Shown here: piece by piece, positions 1 to 7,725 of the stretch
Layout of the letters: every line of letters starts with the position of its first letter
How positions within the stretch are numbered: the stretch's first letter is position 1
Origin: JBHIET01 sp046760785
GTDB taxonomy: Bacteria > Chloroflexota > Anaerolineae > B4-G1
Length of the DNA stretch: 64,000 bases
Direction of reading: 5' to 3'
NCBI GenBank assembly: GCA_046760785.1
Contig: JBHIET010000001.1
Coordinates: forward strand, 28,881-92,880
The notes under the pieces: model-generated
Database searches by the model: none
The model's input: only the letters and a program-made list of their open reading frames with translations
Told to the model about the DNA's origin: nothing
Program-made: the position numbers and the translations under genes

Positions 1-1227
1 CCCCTGGATGATCTCGATCATGGGCGAATCCAGCCACACAGCCGGTTGCCCGGTGGGAGTGACGATGCCGTTGCCGCGCTCCTTGCACTCGCGGATGAAG
101 GTCGCGGCCTCCACGTCCCGTGGCTCCAGTGGATAGACGAATTGCTCGCCGTTCTTGTTGACCGGCTGGGCTCCCAGTCCCCGTACTTTCTCCGTCACCA
201 GCAGTCCCAAAATCTGCTCCGGGAACGCTGCCCCGGTCGGGTGGTATTGCATGGACTCCAGATAGCCCAGCGGTGTACCGGCGCGATAGGCCATCACTAT
301 GCCGTCGGCCGTTGCGCCATAGTGGTTGGTGGTCGGGAAGCCCTGGTAATGCAGCCGACCGCCCCCACCGGTTGCCATCACCACCGCCTTGGCCTTGATG
401 TAATGATAGGCCCCGGTCTCCAGGTTCATCACCACCGCGCCGGCGGCTTGCCCCTTTTCATCCAGTACCAATTCGACGGCGGGGGCGAACTCGATCACGG
501 TGATGCCTGTGGTGAGCCCGGTCGAACCGTCCTCCTCCCGGTTGCGCACCTCGTCCCGCAGAGTGCGCATAATCTCCGCGCCGGAATAGTCGCGGGCCGA
601 GTGCATGCGCTTGCGGCTGGTACCACCCCCGTGCCGCTCCACCATCGTCCCGTCCGGCTCCTTATCGAACATCATCCCCAGGTCTTCCAGCCATTTGATG
701 ACGGAGGGGGCATCCATCACCAGTGCCTCGACCAGCTCGGGGACGTTGGTAAAGTGTCCACCGCCGATGACGTCCAGGTAGTGGATAGCTGGGCTGTCCT
801 CTGGCCGGTCGGCAGCCTGGATGCCGCCCTGGGCCATCATCGTGTTGGCGTCGCCGAAGCGCAACTTGGTCACCAGGGTGACCTTGGCTCCGTTCTCCTG
901 GGCCAGGAGCGCCGCCGAGGCCCCCGCGCCGCCCCCGCCGATGACGAGAACGTCGGTCTCGGCGAAAGGCTCGCTCAGGTCGAAATCGGGGCCAATGTGG
1001 GGACGTCCCTCGACGATGTCGGCCAGCTCCAGCGGCATGCGCTGCCCCTTGCTGACGCCCACGCGGATGGAGCGCATTTTTTCCTCAATATAGTCGGGAT
1101 GGAAGGCGTTGAGTACACGCTCGCGTTCCTCCAGCGACATTGAGGGGAATGTCTCGCCGAGCCGTCGGGTACGAGTAGCCTCGACTTTACGAATGGATTC
1201 CTGCATCTCAGACGGATAACCGCTCAC
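1..1227 (-). CDS. Fumarate reductase/succinate dehydrogenase-type flavoprotein, C-terminus cut by the window edge
   Basis: Reading the minus strand from a GTG at 1227 gives an open frame of 409 codons to the left edge with no stop. AGGAGG lies 7 nt upstream of the GTG, which decides the start. About 95 N-terminal residues precede a Rossmann motif (VLVIGGGGAG). Family landmarks follow: AQGGIQAA, an RHGGG...SARDYSG substrate/FAD loop and QYHPTGA. The position that carries the histidyl-FAD link in SdhA/FrdA (SHT.AAQGG) reads ANTMMAQGG here, so FAD is probably bound non-covalently, as in soluble members of the family. The frame starts 13 nt after the stop of the Fe-S protein upstream, so the two are probably co-transcribed partners. 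The true substrate (fumarate or another enoate/disulfide-linked acceptor) is not determined by the sequence. Confidence 0.85.
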   Translation of the reverse strand, partial: MSGYPSEMQESIRKVEATRTRRLGETFPSMSLEERERVLNAFHPDYIEEKMRSIRVGVSKGQRMPLELADIVEGRPHIGPDFDLSEPFAETDVLVIGGGGAGASAALLAQENGAKVTLVTKLRFGDANTMMAQGGIQAADRPEDSPAIHYLDVIGGGHFTNVPELVEALVMDAPSVIKWLEDLGMMFDKEPDGTMVERHGGGTSRKRMHSARDYSGAEIMRTLRDEVRNREEDGSTGLTTGITVIEFAPAVELVLDEKGQAAGAVVMNLETGAYHYIKAKAVVMATGGGGRLHYQGFPTTNHYGATADGIVMAYRAGTPLGYLESMQYHPTGAAFPEQILGLLVTEKVRGLGAQPVNKNGEQFVYPLEPRDVEAATFIRECKERGNGIVTPTGQPAVWLDSPMIEIIQG

Positions 1228-1239
1228 TGTCTGTCCTCC

Positions 1240-1947
1240 TTACTCCGGCTCGATGTCCCGCGCTGTGTACCTCGCGACCAATTCCTCTTTGCCGAGCTCT
1301 TTCAAATCCTCGATCTCGGCGTCGAATTTACCAGTCTTGATCTCCGCCAGCCGCTCCTGTAGATGTTTGGACCGGGGTGCCAGATAGCGGCCGTAGAGAC
1401 GACGGGCCAGGATGGCGATGTTGTACTGAGCTTCCTCGGCCGGGCAGCGGGCCGCGCACAGACCACACATGATACAGTCGAACGAGATGTCGGCCATTTC
1501 GGCTATATCTCCCCGCATTCCGGCCGCCATGTATGTTCGCACGTCAATATCCTGGGGGCAGGCCTTGGTGCAGGCTCCGCAGCCCAGGCAGCGTAACACC
1601 TCCGGGTAGGTGGAGAACAGCGTGGTCGCCGTTGGTTCCAGTTGTGTGATGTCGTAGGTGACCCGCTGCGCCGGGAAGAATGGAATCTGCGCCAGGTACA
1701 TGTTCGGCTGCACCACTGTCTGGCAGGCCAGGCCGAAGTAGAGTTTGGGGTCGCCTCCAATACGATAGGCAGTAGCGCACGCCCCACAGAAGCCCCCCCG
1801 GCATCCCACGCCCCGGATGAGTTTGTAGCCTGCGTATTCCATTGCCTTCATGATCGTCAGCGTGGGCGGCACCATGTATTGTTTTCCCATAATGTAGACG
1901 GGGATCAGGTCAACCTCGGTTACTTCGGGTTGCTTCTCGGTCTCCAT
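1240..1947 (-). CDS. Iron-sulfur subunit with N-terminal 2Fe-2S and two 4Fe-4S motifs, partner of the flavoprotein
   Basis: The ATG at 1947 (235 aa) is preferred because GGAGAGG lies just upstream; a longer frame to 1986 only reads through a repeat-like spacer. The N-terminal third carries a plant-type 2Fe-2S signature (GCRGGFCGAC with a later CQ). Two CxxCxxCxxxCP motifs follow (CLGCGACTKACP and CIMCGLCAARCP). SdhB/FrdB proteins have this overall order, but here both C-terminal motifs look like complete 4Fe-4S sites, as in HdrC, rather than one 3Fe-4S site. The protein probably passes electrons between the Hdr/MvhD proteins encoded upstream and the FrdA-like flavoprotein directly downstream. 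No membrane anchor gene is seen, so a soluble complex is likely. Confidence 0.8.
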   Translation of the reverse strand: METEKQPEVTEVDLIPVYIMGKQYMVPPTLTIMKAMEYAGYKLIRGVGCRGGFCGACATAYRIGGDPKLYFGLACQTVVQPNMYLAQIPFFPAQRVTYDITQLEPTATTLFSTYPEVLRCLGCGACTKACPQDIDVRTYMAAGMRGDIAEMADISFDCIMCGLCAARCPAEEAQYNIAILARRLYGRYLAPRSKHLQERLAEIKTGKFDAEIEDLKELGKEELVARYTARDIEPE

Positions 1948-1954
1948 AAGTCCT

Positions 1955-2045
1955 CTCCTTGCGAAGACACGAAGACAAGGAGACACGGTGACAAGGAGAC
2001 CTTCACCTTGTCACCTCCTCCCCTTGCCCCCTTGTCACTCCTCCC
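1955..2045. repeat. Permuted-unit spacer between two operon genes
   Basis: Short permuted words (GACAAGGAGACA, GACACGAAGACAAGGAGACAC, CTTGTCACC) are repeated imperfectly here. The stretch overlaps the last codons of the FrhB-like gene and ends at the ribosome binding site of the Fe-S gene. Similar word-salad spacers occur at 22270-22350 and 35300-35345. Nothing suggests that it is coding. Confidence 0.5.
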
Positions 2046-3168
2046 CCACCTCCATCCACTCATCCTCGCGGAAGGTGACCAGCGGCAGGGGCTCCTCGAC
2101 ACTTCGCCCAGGCACGTACTCAAACGCCTCCTGCACCTGTTGCCCAATGGCGCGGAAGACCCGTCCCACGGGCAGCTCTGCCGGACAGCCGTTGGTGCAC
2201 ATCCCACAGCCGATGCAGGAAAGTACCATGTGGTTGAGGCGGGTCAGATGGAAGAGCATCGTATCAGCCGGCAGCCGGTAGGCTCCCTTGCGGTTCGCCC
2301 AGTTCATATATTGGATCGGCTCGTGATCGAAGACGGGGCTCTCGAAGAGGCACGTCTTACAGTAGCATAAGGGGCAGACAGTCATGCAGTTGTGGCAGCG
2401 CACGCAGGCGGCGAAGACTCCTTCGATGCCTTCCTGCTCCAGCCGCTGGCGTATCTCGGCGAAGCGAGCGTCACGCACCTGAGTGCGGGCTGCGATCACC
2501 TGCTCCACCACGTCGGCTCGCCGCTCCTCCCCCCTTTTCATCCCCCCCATCGGGGGGGAAAGAGGGGGGGACAATGCCTCAGCGATCTCGTCGGGTAGGG
2601 TGACCGGGATGCCTGCGGTCAGGTCCGCGCCGAACAATTCCAACGTGATGTCGGCGTTTTCGACCTGCGGTTTCTCGCACATCTGACAGGCATCGCGGAA
2701 GGTGTACCCTTCCTGCGGGGCCAGTTCACCGTTCTGAGCCGTGGTCAGCAGCGCGGCCATATCCACCCGGCCGTTGTTTTGCATCGCGGTGTAGACCGGC
2801 ACGTCGTAGGTGCCCAGGCAGTCCACGCCTATGGTCACCAAATCGTCCATGCTGGCCTGCTGGAGTTTGACCAGTTCCACCAGCGCCCGCAGTTCGCACG
2901 GACGCAGCATCACGCCGATCTTGCCGCGTGGCTCGCGGACGGAGACGCGACCTGCCACGCGCGCCGCGTTCAGCCCCATCACCGGAGCTAGTGGGTTGGC
3001 CGCATCCAGCAGGTCAGAGTCGGCCACCAGCGCGGGGGTGACTGTACCGGCTGGTGTCTCCATCGGCACCAGCAGCGCGTCCATCACATCGGCCTCCAAT
3101 AATTGCTTGAGGAAACCTCGCACGGCGGCCAGTGTATCGTTGTTCTCAACCGGAATTACTGTTCTCAT
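2035..3168 (-). CDS. FrhB/FdhB-type 4Fe-4S dicluster protein (coenzyme F420 hydrogenase beta-like)
   Basis: The 377 aa protein has a FrhB/FdhB-like N-terminal half (about residues 1-190, including KIGVMLRPCELRALVEL and GVDCLGTYDVP). A C-terminal ferredoxin half carries CVRCHNCMTVCPLCYCKTC and CIGCGMCTNGCP. Family members bind FAD and Fe-S and connect formate dehydrogenase, F420 hydrogenase or Hdr to an electron carrier. With mvhD 43 nt upstream and a FrdA/Fe-S pair downstream it is likely an electron-entry or transfer subunit of the Hdr assembly. Oddity: residues near 200-218 (PPLSPPMGGMKRGEERR) are encoded by a G/C-run repeat at 2527-2571, an apparent in-frame insertion in the linker between the two halves. 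An AGGGGA lies 8 nt upstream of the ATG. Confidence 0.75.
   Translation of the reverse strand: MRTVIPVENNDTLAAVRGFLKQLLEADVMDALLVPMETPAGTVTPALVADSDLLDAANPLAPVMGLNAARVAGRVSVREPRGKIGVMLRPCELRALVELVKLQQASMDDLVTIGVDCLGTYDVPVYTAMQNNGRVDMAALLTTAQNGELAPQEGYTFRDACQMCEKPQVENADITLELFGADLTAGIPVTLPDEIAEALSPPLSPPMGGMKRGEERRADVVEQVIAARTQVRDARFAEIRQRLEQEGIEGVFAACVRCHNCMTVCPLCYCKTCLFESPVFDHEPIQYMNWANRKGAYRLPADTMLFHLTRLNHMVLSCIGCGMCTNGCPAELPVGRVFRAIGQQVQEAFEYVPGRSVEEPLPLVTFREDEWMEVGEE
2527..2571. repeat. G/C-run inverted repeat inside the FrhB-like gene
   Basis: Runs of C then G (CCCCCCTTTTC, TCCCCCCC, CGGGGGGG, GAGGGGGGG) make an imperfect inverted repeat that stays in frame. A related sequence is at 60680-60717 in the 3' end of hyuA. 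Confidence 0.6.
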
Positions 3169-3180
3169 TCCATTTCCCCT

Positions 3181-3212
3181 TTGCGATCTGCGATCTCGAA
3201 TTGCAATCTGCT
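3181..3212. repeat. AT-rich permuted repeat (GCAATCTGC type)
   Basis: The spacer between mvhD and the FrhB-like gene consists of the words GCGATCTGCGATC, GAATTGC and AATCTGC. It is the same family as 12453-12510, 48468-48502 and 50218-50289. Confidence 0.5.
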
Positions 3213-3640
3213 CACACTGCCCATTTCTGTCGCATCGGGTTGGGCCCCTTTTCCTTGAGGAACTCCGTCATCTTCGTGACCGTCTCGGCGAAGCGTCCTC
3301 CCTCGCTGGCGCTGATCCAGCGCAGCCAGACCCGGTCCTCATCGAGGCCTGCGCTCTTGATAATTTCCTTTAGCGCGACGATGCGCCGCCGGGCTTTGTA
3401 GTTGCCCGACTGGTAGTGACAGTCACCGGGATGGCAGCCGCCGATGAGGACGCCGTCGGCCCCGTCCAGGAGCGGCTTGAGCACGTAGGTGGGGTCCACC
3501 GAACCGGAGCACATCAGACGGATGATGCGCACGTTGGGCGGGTACTGGATACGGGATGTGCCTGCCAGGTCGGCACCCGTGTATGTACACCAGTTGCACA
3601 GAAAGGCGACGATTTTGGGTTCGAAATTGGTTTCGGCCAT
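3212..3640 (-). CDS. mvhD: MvhD-like 2Fe-2S electron-transfer subunit
   Basis: The 142 aa length is typical of MvhD (F420-non-reducing hydrogenase delta). MvhD carries a 2Fe-2S cluster and shuttles electrons between a hydrogenase or formate/NADH module and HdrA. Diagnostic motifs are FLCNWCTYTGADLAG near the N-terminus, MCSGSVDPTYVLKPL, and GCHPGDCHYQSGN. A good RBS (AAGGGGG, 5 nt spacing) precedes ATG 3640. The gene is separated from the hdrA upstream (5970-7667) by a DNA methyltransferase gene that looks like a later insertion. In Methanothermobacter and Moorella homologous mvhD genes sit beside hdrA, so hdrA-mvhD adjacency was probably the original state here. Confidence 0.9.
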   Translation of the reverse strand: MAETNFEPKIVAFLCNWCTYTGADLAGTSRIQYPPNVRIIRLMCSGSVDPTYVLKPLLDGADGVLIGGCHPGDCHYQSGNYKARRRIVALKEIIKSAGLDEDRVWLRWISASEGGRFAETVTKMTEFLKEKGPNPMRQKWAV

Positions 3641-3676
3641 ATATGCCCCCTTGACAGATTGAGCAAACGTATTGTC

Positions 3677-3730
3677 ACAGTCGAGAGACTGTTTTCTTGC
3701 CAGGCCCTGACGCGCGTCAGGGTTTGGTTT
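3677..3730. repeat. Two adjacent palindromes in the mvhD-methyltransferase spacer
   Basis: ACAGTC-GAGA-GACTGT (3677-3692) is followed by TTTCTT. The perfect 18-bp palindrome CCCTGACGCGCGTCAGGG (3705-3722) is followed by TTTGGTTTTT. Both T tracts are on the plus strand, so as terminators they would act against plus-strand transcription, not the minus-strand operon. An operator or insertion scar is equally possible. Confidence 0.4.
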
Positions 3731-3802
3731 TTACAAGAGCCTTATCAGCGCCTCTGGCGCCAGTCCATAGCCACCGCTGCGCTCCGTCAACTCACTCCGT
3801 AC

Positions 3803-5926
3803 TTATCCTTCGATCACAGCCACTGCTTCATCAATCGCCAGACGGACCTCATCTTCCGCTTCTCTGGAACCGGCATGGCACAGTTGATCAAATAGGCCTG
3901 CCAACCTCTCCCGTTCGCTGTCCGTCAAGCTGGTGGGGTTCAGGATCGGCAATCGATCCATTTCACGAGGCTCAACCTTGACAGTATCACCACCATAGGT
4001 TCGTCCCACGCAACGGAGAGAGTCCTTGGCAGCCAGTGAATTGAGCAGCGCCAGCAACACCTTGAGCATAATCTCGTCCTGACCGATCGCAGGATCAGGA
4101 TAAATACACAGGAATGCATTAAGCGCCAATACATTCGCTTGGTTGTAGATAAAACGCGACCGCTTGCGGCTAAGATAAGTGAAATAGATAGGAGCAGGGG
4201 CTCTCTGCTCCATAGCATACCAGAGAGAACGAGTCTTGACCAAACTGCGCTCGTGTAAACCACATGCTTCGCCATACTGGATATAACGTGCTTCAGACGT
4301 GCCAGATACCACCGGCCCTGTCAAGTACAGCAACCAACGTTTCTGCCCCTCACGCCCTAGCCGATCAAAATCAGCATGGCTGAAGACATATCCGGGGGCT
4401 TGGCGCGTTCTGGTGAGCACAGGGCGTAGGGTCGCCTTCTCCAGACCCCATTCGGTCACCTCACTATCGGAGAGAACAAAAAAGTCATTAGCGCCGGTGG
4501 CAATGCCGCGCACGATACGCGCAACACTGGAAAGAGGAACAAAGTGTCCATCATCAAAGCGCCCATTCTCTCGTCCCACGATTGTCCACTTGCGGCGTGG
4601 TTCCAGTTCGGAGAGGGGGATCTTGCGGCTGGTTCCCCATTCGGCAATGGTGTCATCATGATGTTCAATAGCCTGAAGTAGCGGTTCTGCACCGGGCCAC
4701 TCTTGCACTCGGATAAAGGTAAAAGTGTCTGTGGCGGGGGTTTCGCTTCCTTCCGCGAGCGTGATGCAGCCTGCCGTGTCAACACCTTCGAAAACGGAGA
4801 GCGCCTCATCAAATGTGACAATAGCCCGCAGGTGCAACTGCTGGCGAATGAACGCCTTGACCTGGCGACTATAAGATGCCTCGAACACCACAGCGGGCAT
4901 AATGAACGCCATCCGGCCTGTCGGAGCCAGCATCCGGGCAGCCTGCACAAAGAAGTAGGCAAACAGGCTCGAAAAACGGCTGAGCCGTATACCGTATTCC
5001 TGCTTCATCACAGCAGCCCAGGATGCTTTGTAGGTTTCGGGGAGGTAATGGTGCCGCGTATAGGGCGGGTTGCAGATGATGGCATCGAACTGGTTGGGGA
5101 AGGCAATTGGAGCAGCTATTTCCAGCCCCGGCAAGGGCATTTGTCTGGTTCCCACTGTATAGGTCGCAACGGGTTCCTTCAACATCGTGAGATGCTCTCG
5201 CTTGGGCACCAGGAAATCACCCAGTTGCAGGCGAGGCTGGGCGTCGGGATAGCGCAGCAATACGTTGACCAGGCCCATCAAAAAAACCAATGGGCTTAGT
5301 TCTACGCCGGCCATCTGTCTTCGCGAAACCGCTGCCGCCCCCAGATCGTGTAACCGATGCAGTGCTTCCAACAGCAGAACGCCAGAGCCAAAGGCAGGAT
5401 CCAAAACGGAATCGTCGGACGATTGGATCGCCCACTGTGTCATCAGTTGAGCCACTGACCTGGGTGTCCAGAATTGGCCCAACGTGCGGCGGGCATCCTG
5501 GGACACCCACGAAGTGTAAACATCGCCAATGACGTCGCCCTGCTCAACATGTAGTGCAGTCGCCAGAGCAGCCAGGCTAGACATCTGGATAACTGCCTCA
5601 GCTTGCACAGTCAAATCGTCTAAGTAAGAGAATGGCAGTGGGGTAATACCTAGATCGTTGAGCAAGCTATTGCTCCTAGCCAGGATAAGCCCGGCTGGCG
5701 CCACATCAGGCAATAGGCCGGCATCCAGGCAATGACAAACCAGAGCACGCAACACCAGGTTGAGCGCAGCCTGTCGGGCTACCACACTCCTGTCAGCCCC
5801 GTCGTCCCAACCGTAGAATGCTGTCCATTGCACGAGACCATTGTCGGCGCTTTTGGACACCGCCTGCTCCAATAGGTCGGCGATGGGCAACGTCAGTGTC
5901 TCCAACAACGAGCGAGCGTTCGTCAT
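3803..5926 (-). CDS. N6-adenine DNA methyltransferase, Eco57I/TaqI-like
   Basis: The 707 aa protein has AdoMet motif I as LDPAFGSGVLLLEAL (about residue 175) and the amino-methyltransferase motif IV NPPYTRHHYLP (about residue 290). A long C-terminal half resembles TaqI-like target recognition domains. The ATG at 5926 is preferred: an upstream ATG at 5986 would lie inside the hdrA 3' end and adds residues that merely translate it. No restriction partner is adjacent, so it could be a solitary or type IIG enzyme; no nuclease motif was recognised. The gene sits between hdrA and mvhD with a 162 bp spacer containing two palindromes, and its base composition looks slightly lower in GC than its neighbours, which fits transfer into the operon. 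Confidence 0.8.
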   Translation of the reverse strand: MTNARSLLETLTLPIADLLEQAVSKSADNGLVQWTAFYGWDDGADRSVVARQAALNLVLRALVCHCLDAGLLPDVAPAGLILARSNSLLNDLGITPLPFSYLDDLTVQAEAVIQMSSLAALATALHVEQGDVIGDVYTSWVSQDARRTLGQFWTPRSVAQLMTQWAIQSSDDSVLDPAFGSGVLLLEALHRLHDLGAAAVSRRQMAGVELSPLVFLMGLVNVLLRYPDAQPRLQLGDFLVPKREHLTMLKEPVATYTVGTRQMPLPGLEIAAPIAFPNQFDAIICNPPYTRHHYLPETYKASWAAVMKQEYGIRLSRFSSLFAYFFVQAARMLAPTGRMAFIMPAVVFEASYSRQVKAFIRQQLHLRAIVTFDEALSVFEGVDTAGCITLAEGSETPATDTFTFIRVQEWPGAEPLLQAIEHHDDTIAEWGTSRKIPLSELEPRRKWTIVGRENGRFDDGHFVPLSSVARIVRGIATGANDFFVLSDSEVTEWGLEKATLRPVLTRTRQAPGYVFSHADFDRLGREGQKRWLLYLTGPVVSGTSEARYIQYGEACGLHERSLVKTRSLWYAMEQRAPAPIYFTYLSRKRSRFIYNQANVLALNAFLCIYPDPAIGQDEIMLKVLLALLNSLAAKDSLRCVGRTYGGDTVKVEPREMDRLPILNPTSLTDSERERLAGLFDQLCHAGSREAEDEVRLAIDEAVAVIEG

Positions 5927-5969
5927 CGCAATCGATTCCCAAGCTCTGTGGTGATCTCCCCACGTCCCC

Positions 5970-7667
5970 TCACCCCACCAACGCATCTACCTGCGCCAAA
6001 ATCTGCGCCGGCGTAAAGTGGTGCAACTGGATCGCCTTGGAGGGGCAGGCTGAGGCGCAAGCCCCGCACCCCTTGCACAGCACCGCGTTGATGCGCGAGA
6101 CTTTCCACAGCGGATCAAGCGCCGCCGCGCCGAATGAGCACACCTCCACGCACATGCCGCACCCGGCGCACAATTCGTCGTCCACCGCTGCTATGGCCGA
6201 TTCCACCGGTACCGTGCCCCGCAGGAGTGGGATGAGCGCGGAGGAGGCGGCGGCTTTCGCCTGAGAGACGGTGTCAGGAATGTCCTTCGGCCCCTGGCAG
6301 CAACCGGCCAAAAAGACGCCGTCCACCGCCGTGTCCACCGGCCGCAGTTTGGGATGTATCTCCAGGAAAAAGCCATCGGCCGAGCGGGGTAACTTGAGCA
6401 TACCAGAAATGTCGTCGGCGTCGGAACGGGCTTCCATGCCCACCGCCAGCACCACCAGGTCCGCCTCAAAGTCGAACGGTCGCCCTAGCAGCGTGTCCTC
6501 GCCGGCCAACACCACCCTGTCCCCGCGCCGGTAAATTTCCGAGATGTTACCGCGCCGGTAGCGCACTCCTTTGGCCCGTGCCTCGTCGTAGAACTCTTCG
6601 GCCCCTTTGCCAAAAGTGCGCACGTCTATATAGAATACCGTCACGTCGGTTTCGGGCAAAAGTTCCTTCACCTGGTGAGATTGCTTGGATGTGTACATGC
6701 AGCAGACCCGCGAGCAGTACGGGTGGCCTATCTGCGCGTCCCGTGAACCGACGCACTGGATGAAGGCAATGCGCTTGGGTGTCTGCCCGTTCACGCTCAG
6801 GTCTCCCGCGATCAGCTTCCGCTCCATCTCCAGCGAGGTGATGACGTTGGGGTACTGCCCATAGCCCAACTCTGGCTTGCGGTGCGGGTCAAAGATGTCG
6901 TAGCCGGTGGCGATGACGATAGAACCTACGCTCAGACTTGTATCCTTGTCTACTTGTATACTCTTTACCGTGACCTCAAAATTCCCCACGTATCCCTCCA
7001 CCCCGTCCACCTGCGAGTTTAGCAGGACGGTGATGTTGGGGTGAGATTGGACGCGCTCGATCAGCGGCTCCAATAGTTCCGGCACCGATTCCAGGGTGGG
7101 AAAGGTGCAGTCGAGTTCCGCCACGCGCCCGCCCAGGTGGTCGCCCTTCTCCACCAGATAGGCCGGGAAGCCGGCATCTGCCACGTCGAGCGCGGCGAAC
7201 ATTCCGGCGACGCCTCCACCGATGATGACCGCGCCTGGTGTGACCCCGACCTCCCGCTCCTCCAGCGGTTCCAATCGGGCGGCCTTGGCTACCACCGAAG
7301 CGACCAGCCACTTGGCTTTTTCCGTCGCTTTGTCTCGGTCTGTGTGCACCCATGAGCACTGTTCGCGGATGTTTGCCATCTCCACCAGGTACGGGTTAAG
7401 TCCCTTTTGTTGCGCTGCGCCTCGGAAGGTAGGATTGTGCATGCGGGGCGAGCAAGAGGCCACCACTACCCGGTTCAGTCCCAATTCCTCGATATCCTGC
7501 TGGATCAGCCCCTGTCCGGGGTCGGAGCACATGTACAGGTAGTGCCGGCCCACGACGACGTTGGGCAGCGTGGCTGCGAACTCGGTCACCTGTTCCACGT
7601 CCACGGTCGCGGCGATGTTTGTGCCGCAGTGACAAATGTACACACCAATACGGGGCTTAGGTTCCAT
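5970..7667 (-). CDS. hdrA: HdrA-type flavoprotein with C-terminal 4Fe-4S pair, FAD-side cysteines missing
   Basis: The 565 aa protein starts with the HdrA N-terminal domain (IGVYICHCGTNIAATVD, SDPGQGLIQ, ASCSPRMHNPTF). A thioredoxin-reductase-like FAD fold follows (AVIIGGGVAGMFAALDVADAG, IAFIQCVGSRDAQ, YCSRVCCMYTSKQ), and the protein ends with CAGCGMCVEVC and CKGCGACASACP. The segment that in canonical HdrA reads LDCSSCILTP is LDCTFPTLESVPELLEP here, and the inserted ferredoxin domain is absent. This HdrA therefore probably lacks the proximal cluster and depends on a partner HdrA such as the 8853-11633 product. It follows the HdrD-like gene by about 60 bp containing ACGTTTGACATTTGACG-type words. 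Confidence 0.88.
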   Translation of the reverse strand: MEPKPRIGVYICHCGTNIAATVDVEQVTEFAATLPNVVVGRHYLYMCSDPGQGLIQQDIEELGLNRVVVASCSPRMHNPTFRGAAQQKGLNPYLVEMANIREQCSWVHTDRDKATEKAKWLVASVVAKAARLEPLEEREVGVTPGAVIIGGGVAGMFAALDVADAGFPAYLVEKGDHLGGRVAELDCTFPTLESVPELLEPLIERVQSHPNITVLLNSQVDGVEGYVGNFEVTVKSIQVDKDTSLSVGSIVIATGYDIFDPHRKPELGYGQYPNVITSLEMERKLIAGDLSVNGQTPKRIAFIQCVGSRDAQIGHPYCSRVCCMYTSKQSHQVKELLPETDVTVFYIDVRTFGKGAEEFYDEARAKGVRYRRGNISEIYRRGDRVVLAGEDTLLGRPFDFEADLVVLAVGMEARSDADDISGMLKLPRSADGFFLEIHPKLRPVDTAVDGVFLAGCCQGPKDIPDTVSQAKAAASSALIPLLRGTVPVESAIAAVDDELCAGCGMCVEVCSFGAAALDPLWKVSRINAVLCKGCGACASACPSKAIQLHHFTPAQILAQVDALVG

Positions 7668-7678
7668 ATTTTGGTCCT

Positions 7679-7725
7679 ATCGCTGACGTTTCACGTTTGA
7701 CATTTGACGTTTCATATCTTACGCT
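7679..7725. repeat. Permuted ACGTTTGACATTTGACG spacer
   Basis: The words GACGTTTCACGTTTGAC and ATTTGACGTTTCA alternate between the HdrD-like and hdrA genes. A related string lies at 35310-35342 upstream of acsA. Confidence 0.45.

Noticed and set aside
46..1143. Plus-strand frame of 365 codons
   Set aside because: It is the shadow of the minus-strand FrdA-like gene, whose motifs and RBS are clear.
3705..3722. Terminator for the minus-strand operon
   Set aside because: The T tract lies on the plus-strand side, so it cannot terminate the methyltransferase-mvhD message; kept only as a palindrome.
5927..5986. Longer N-terminus for the methyltransferase
   Set aside because: The extra 20 residues translate the spacer and the last hdrA codons; no RBS supports ATG 5986.
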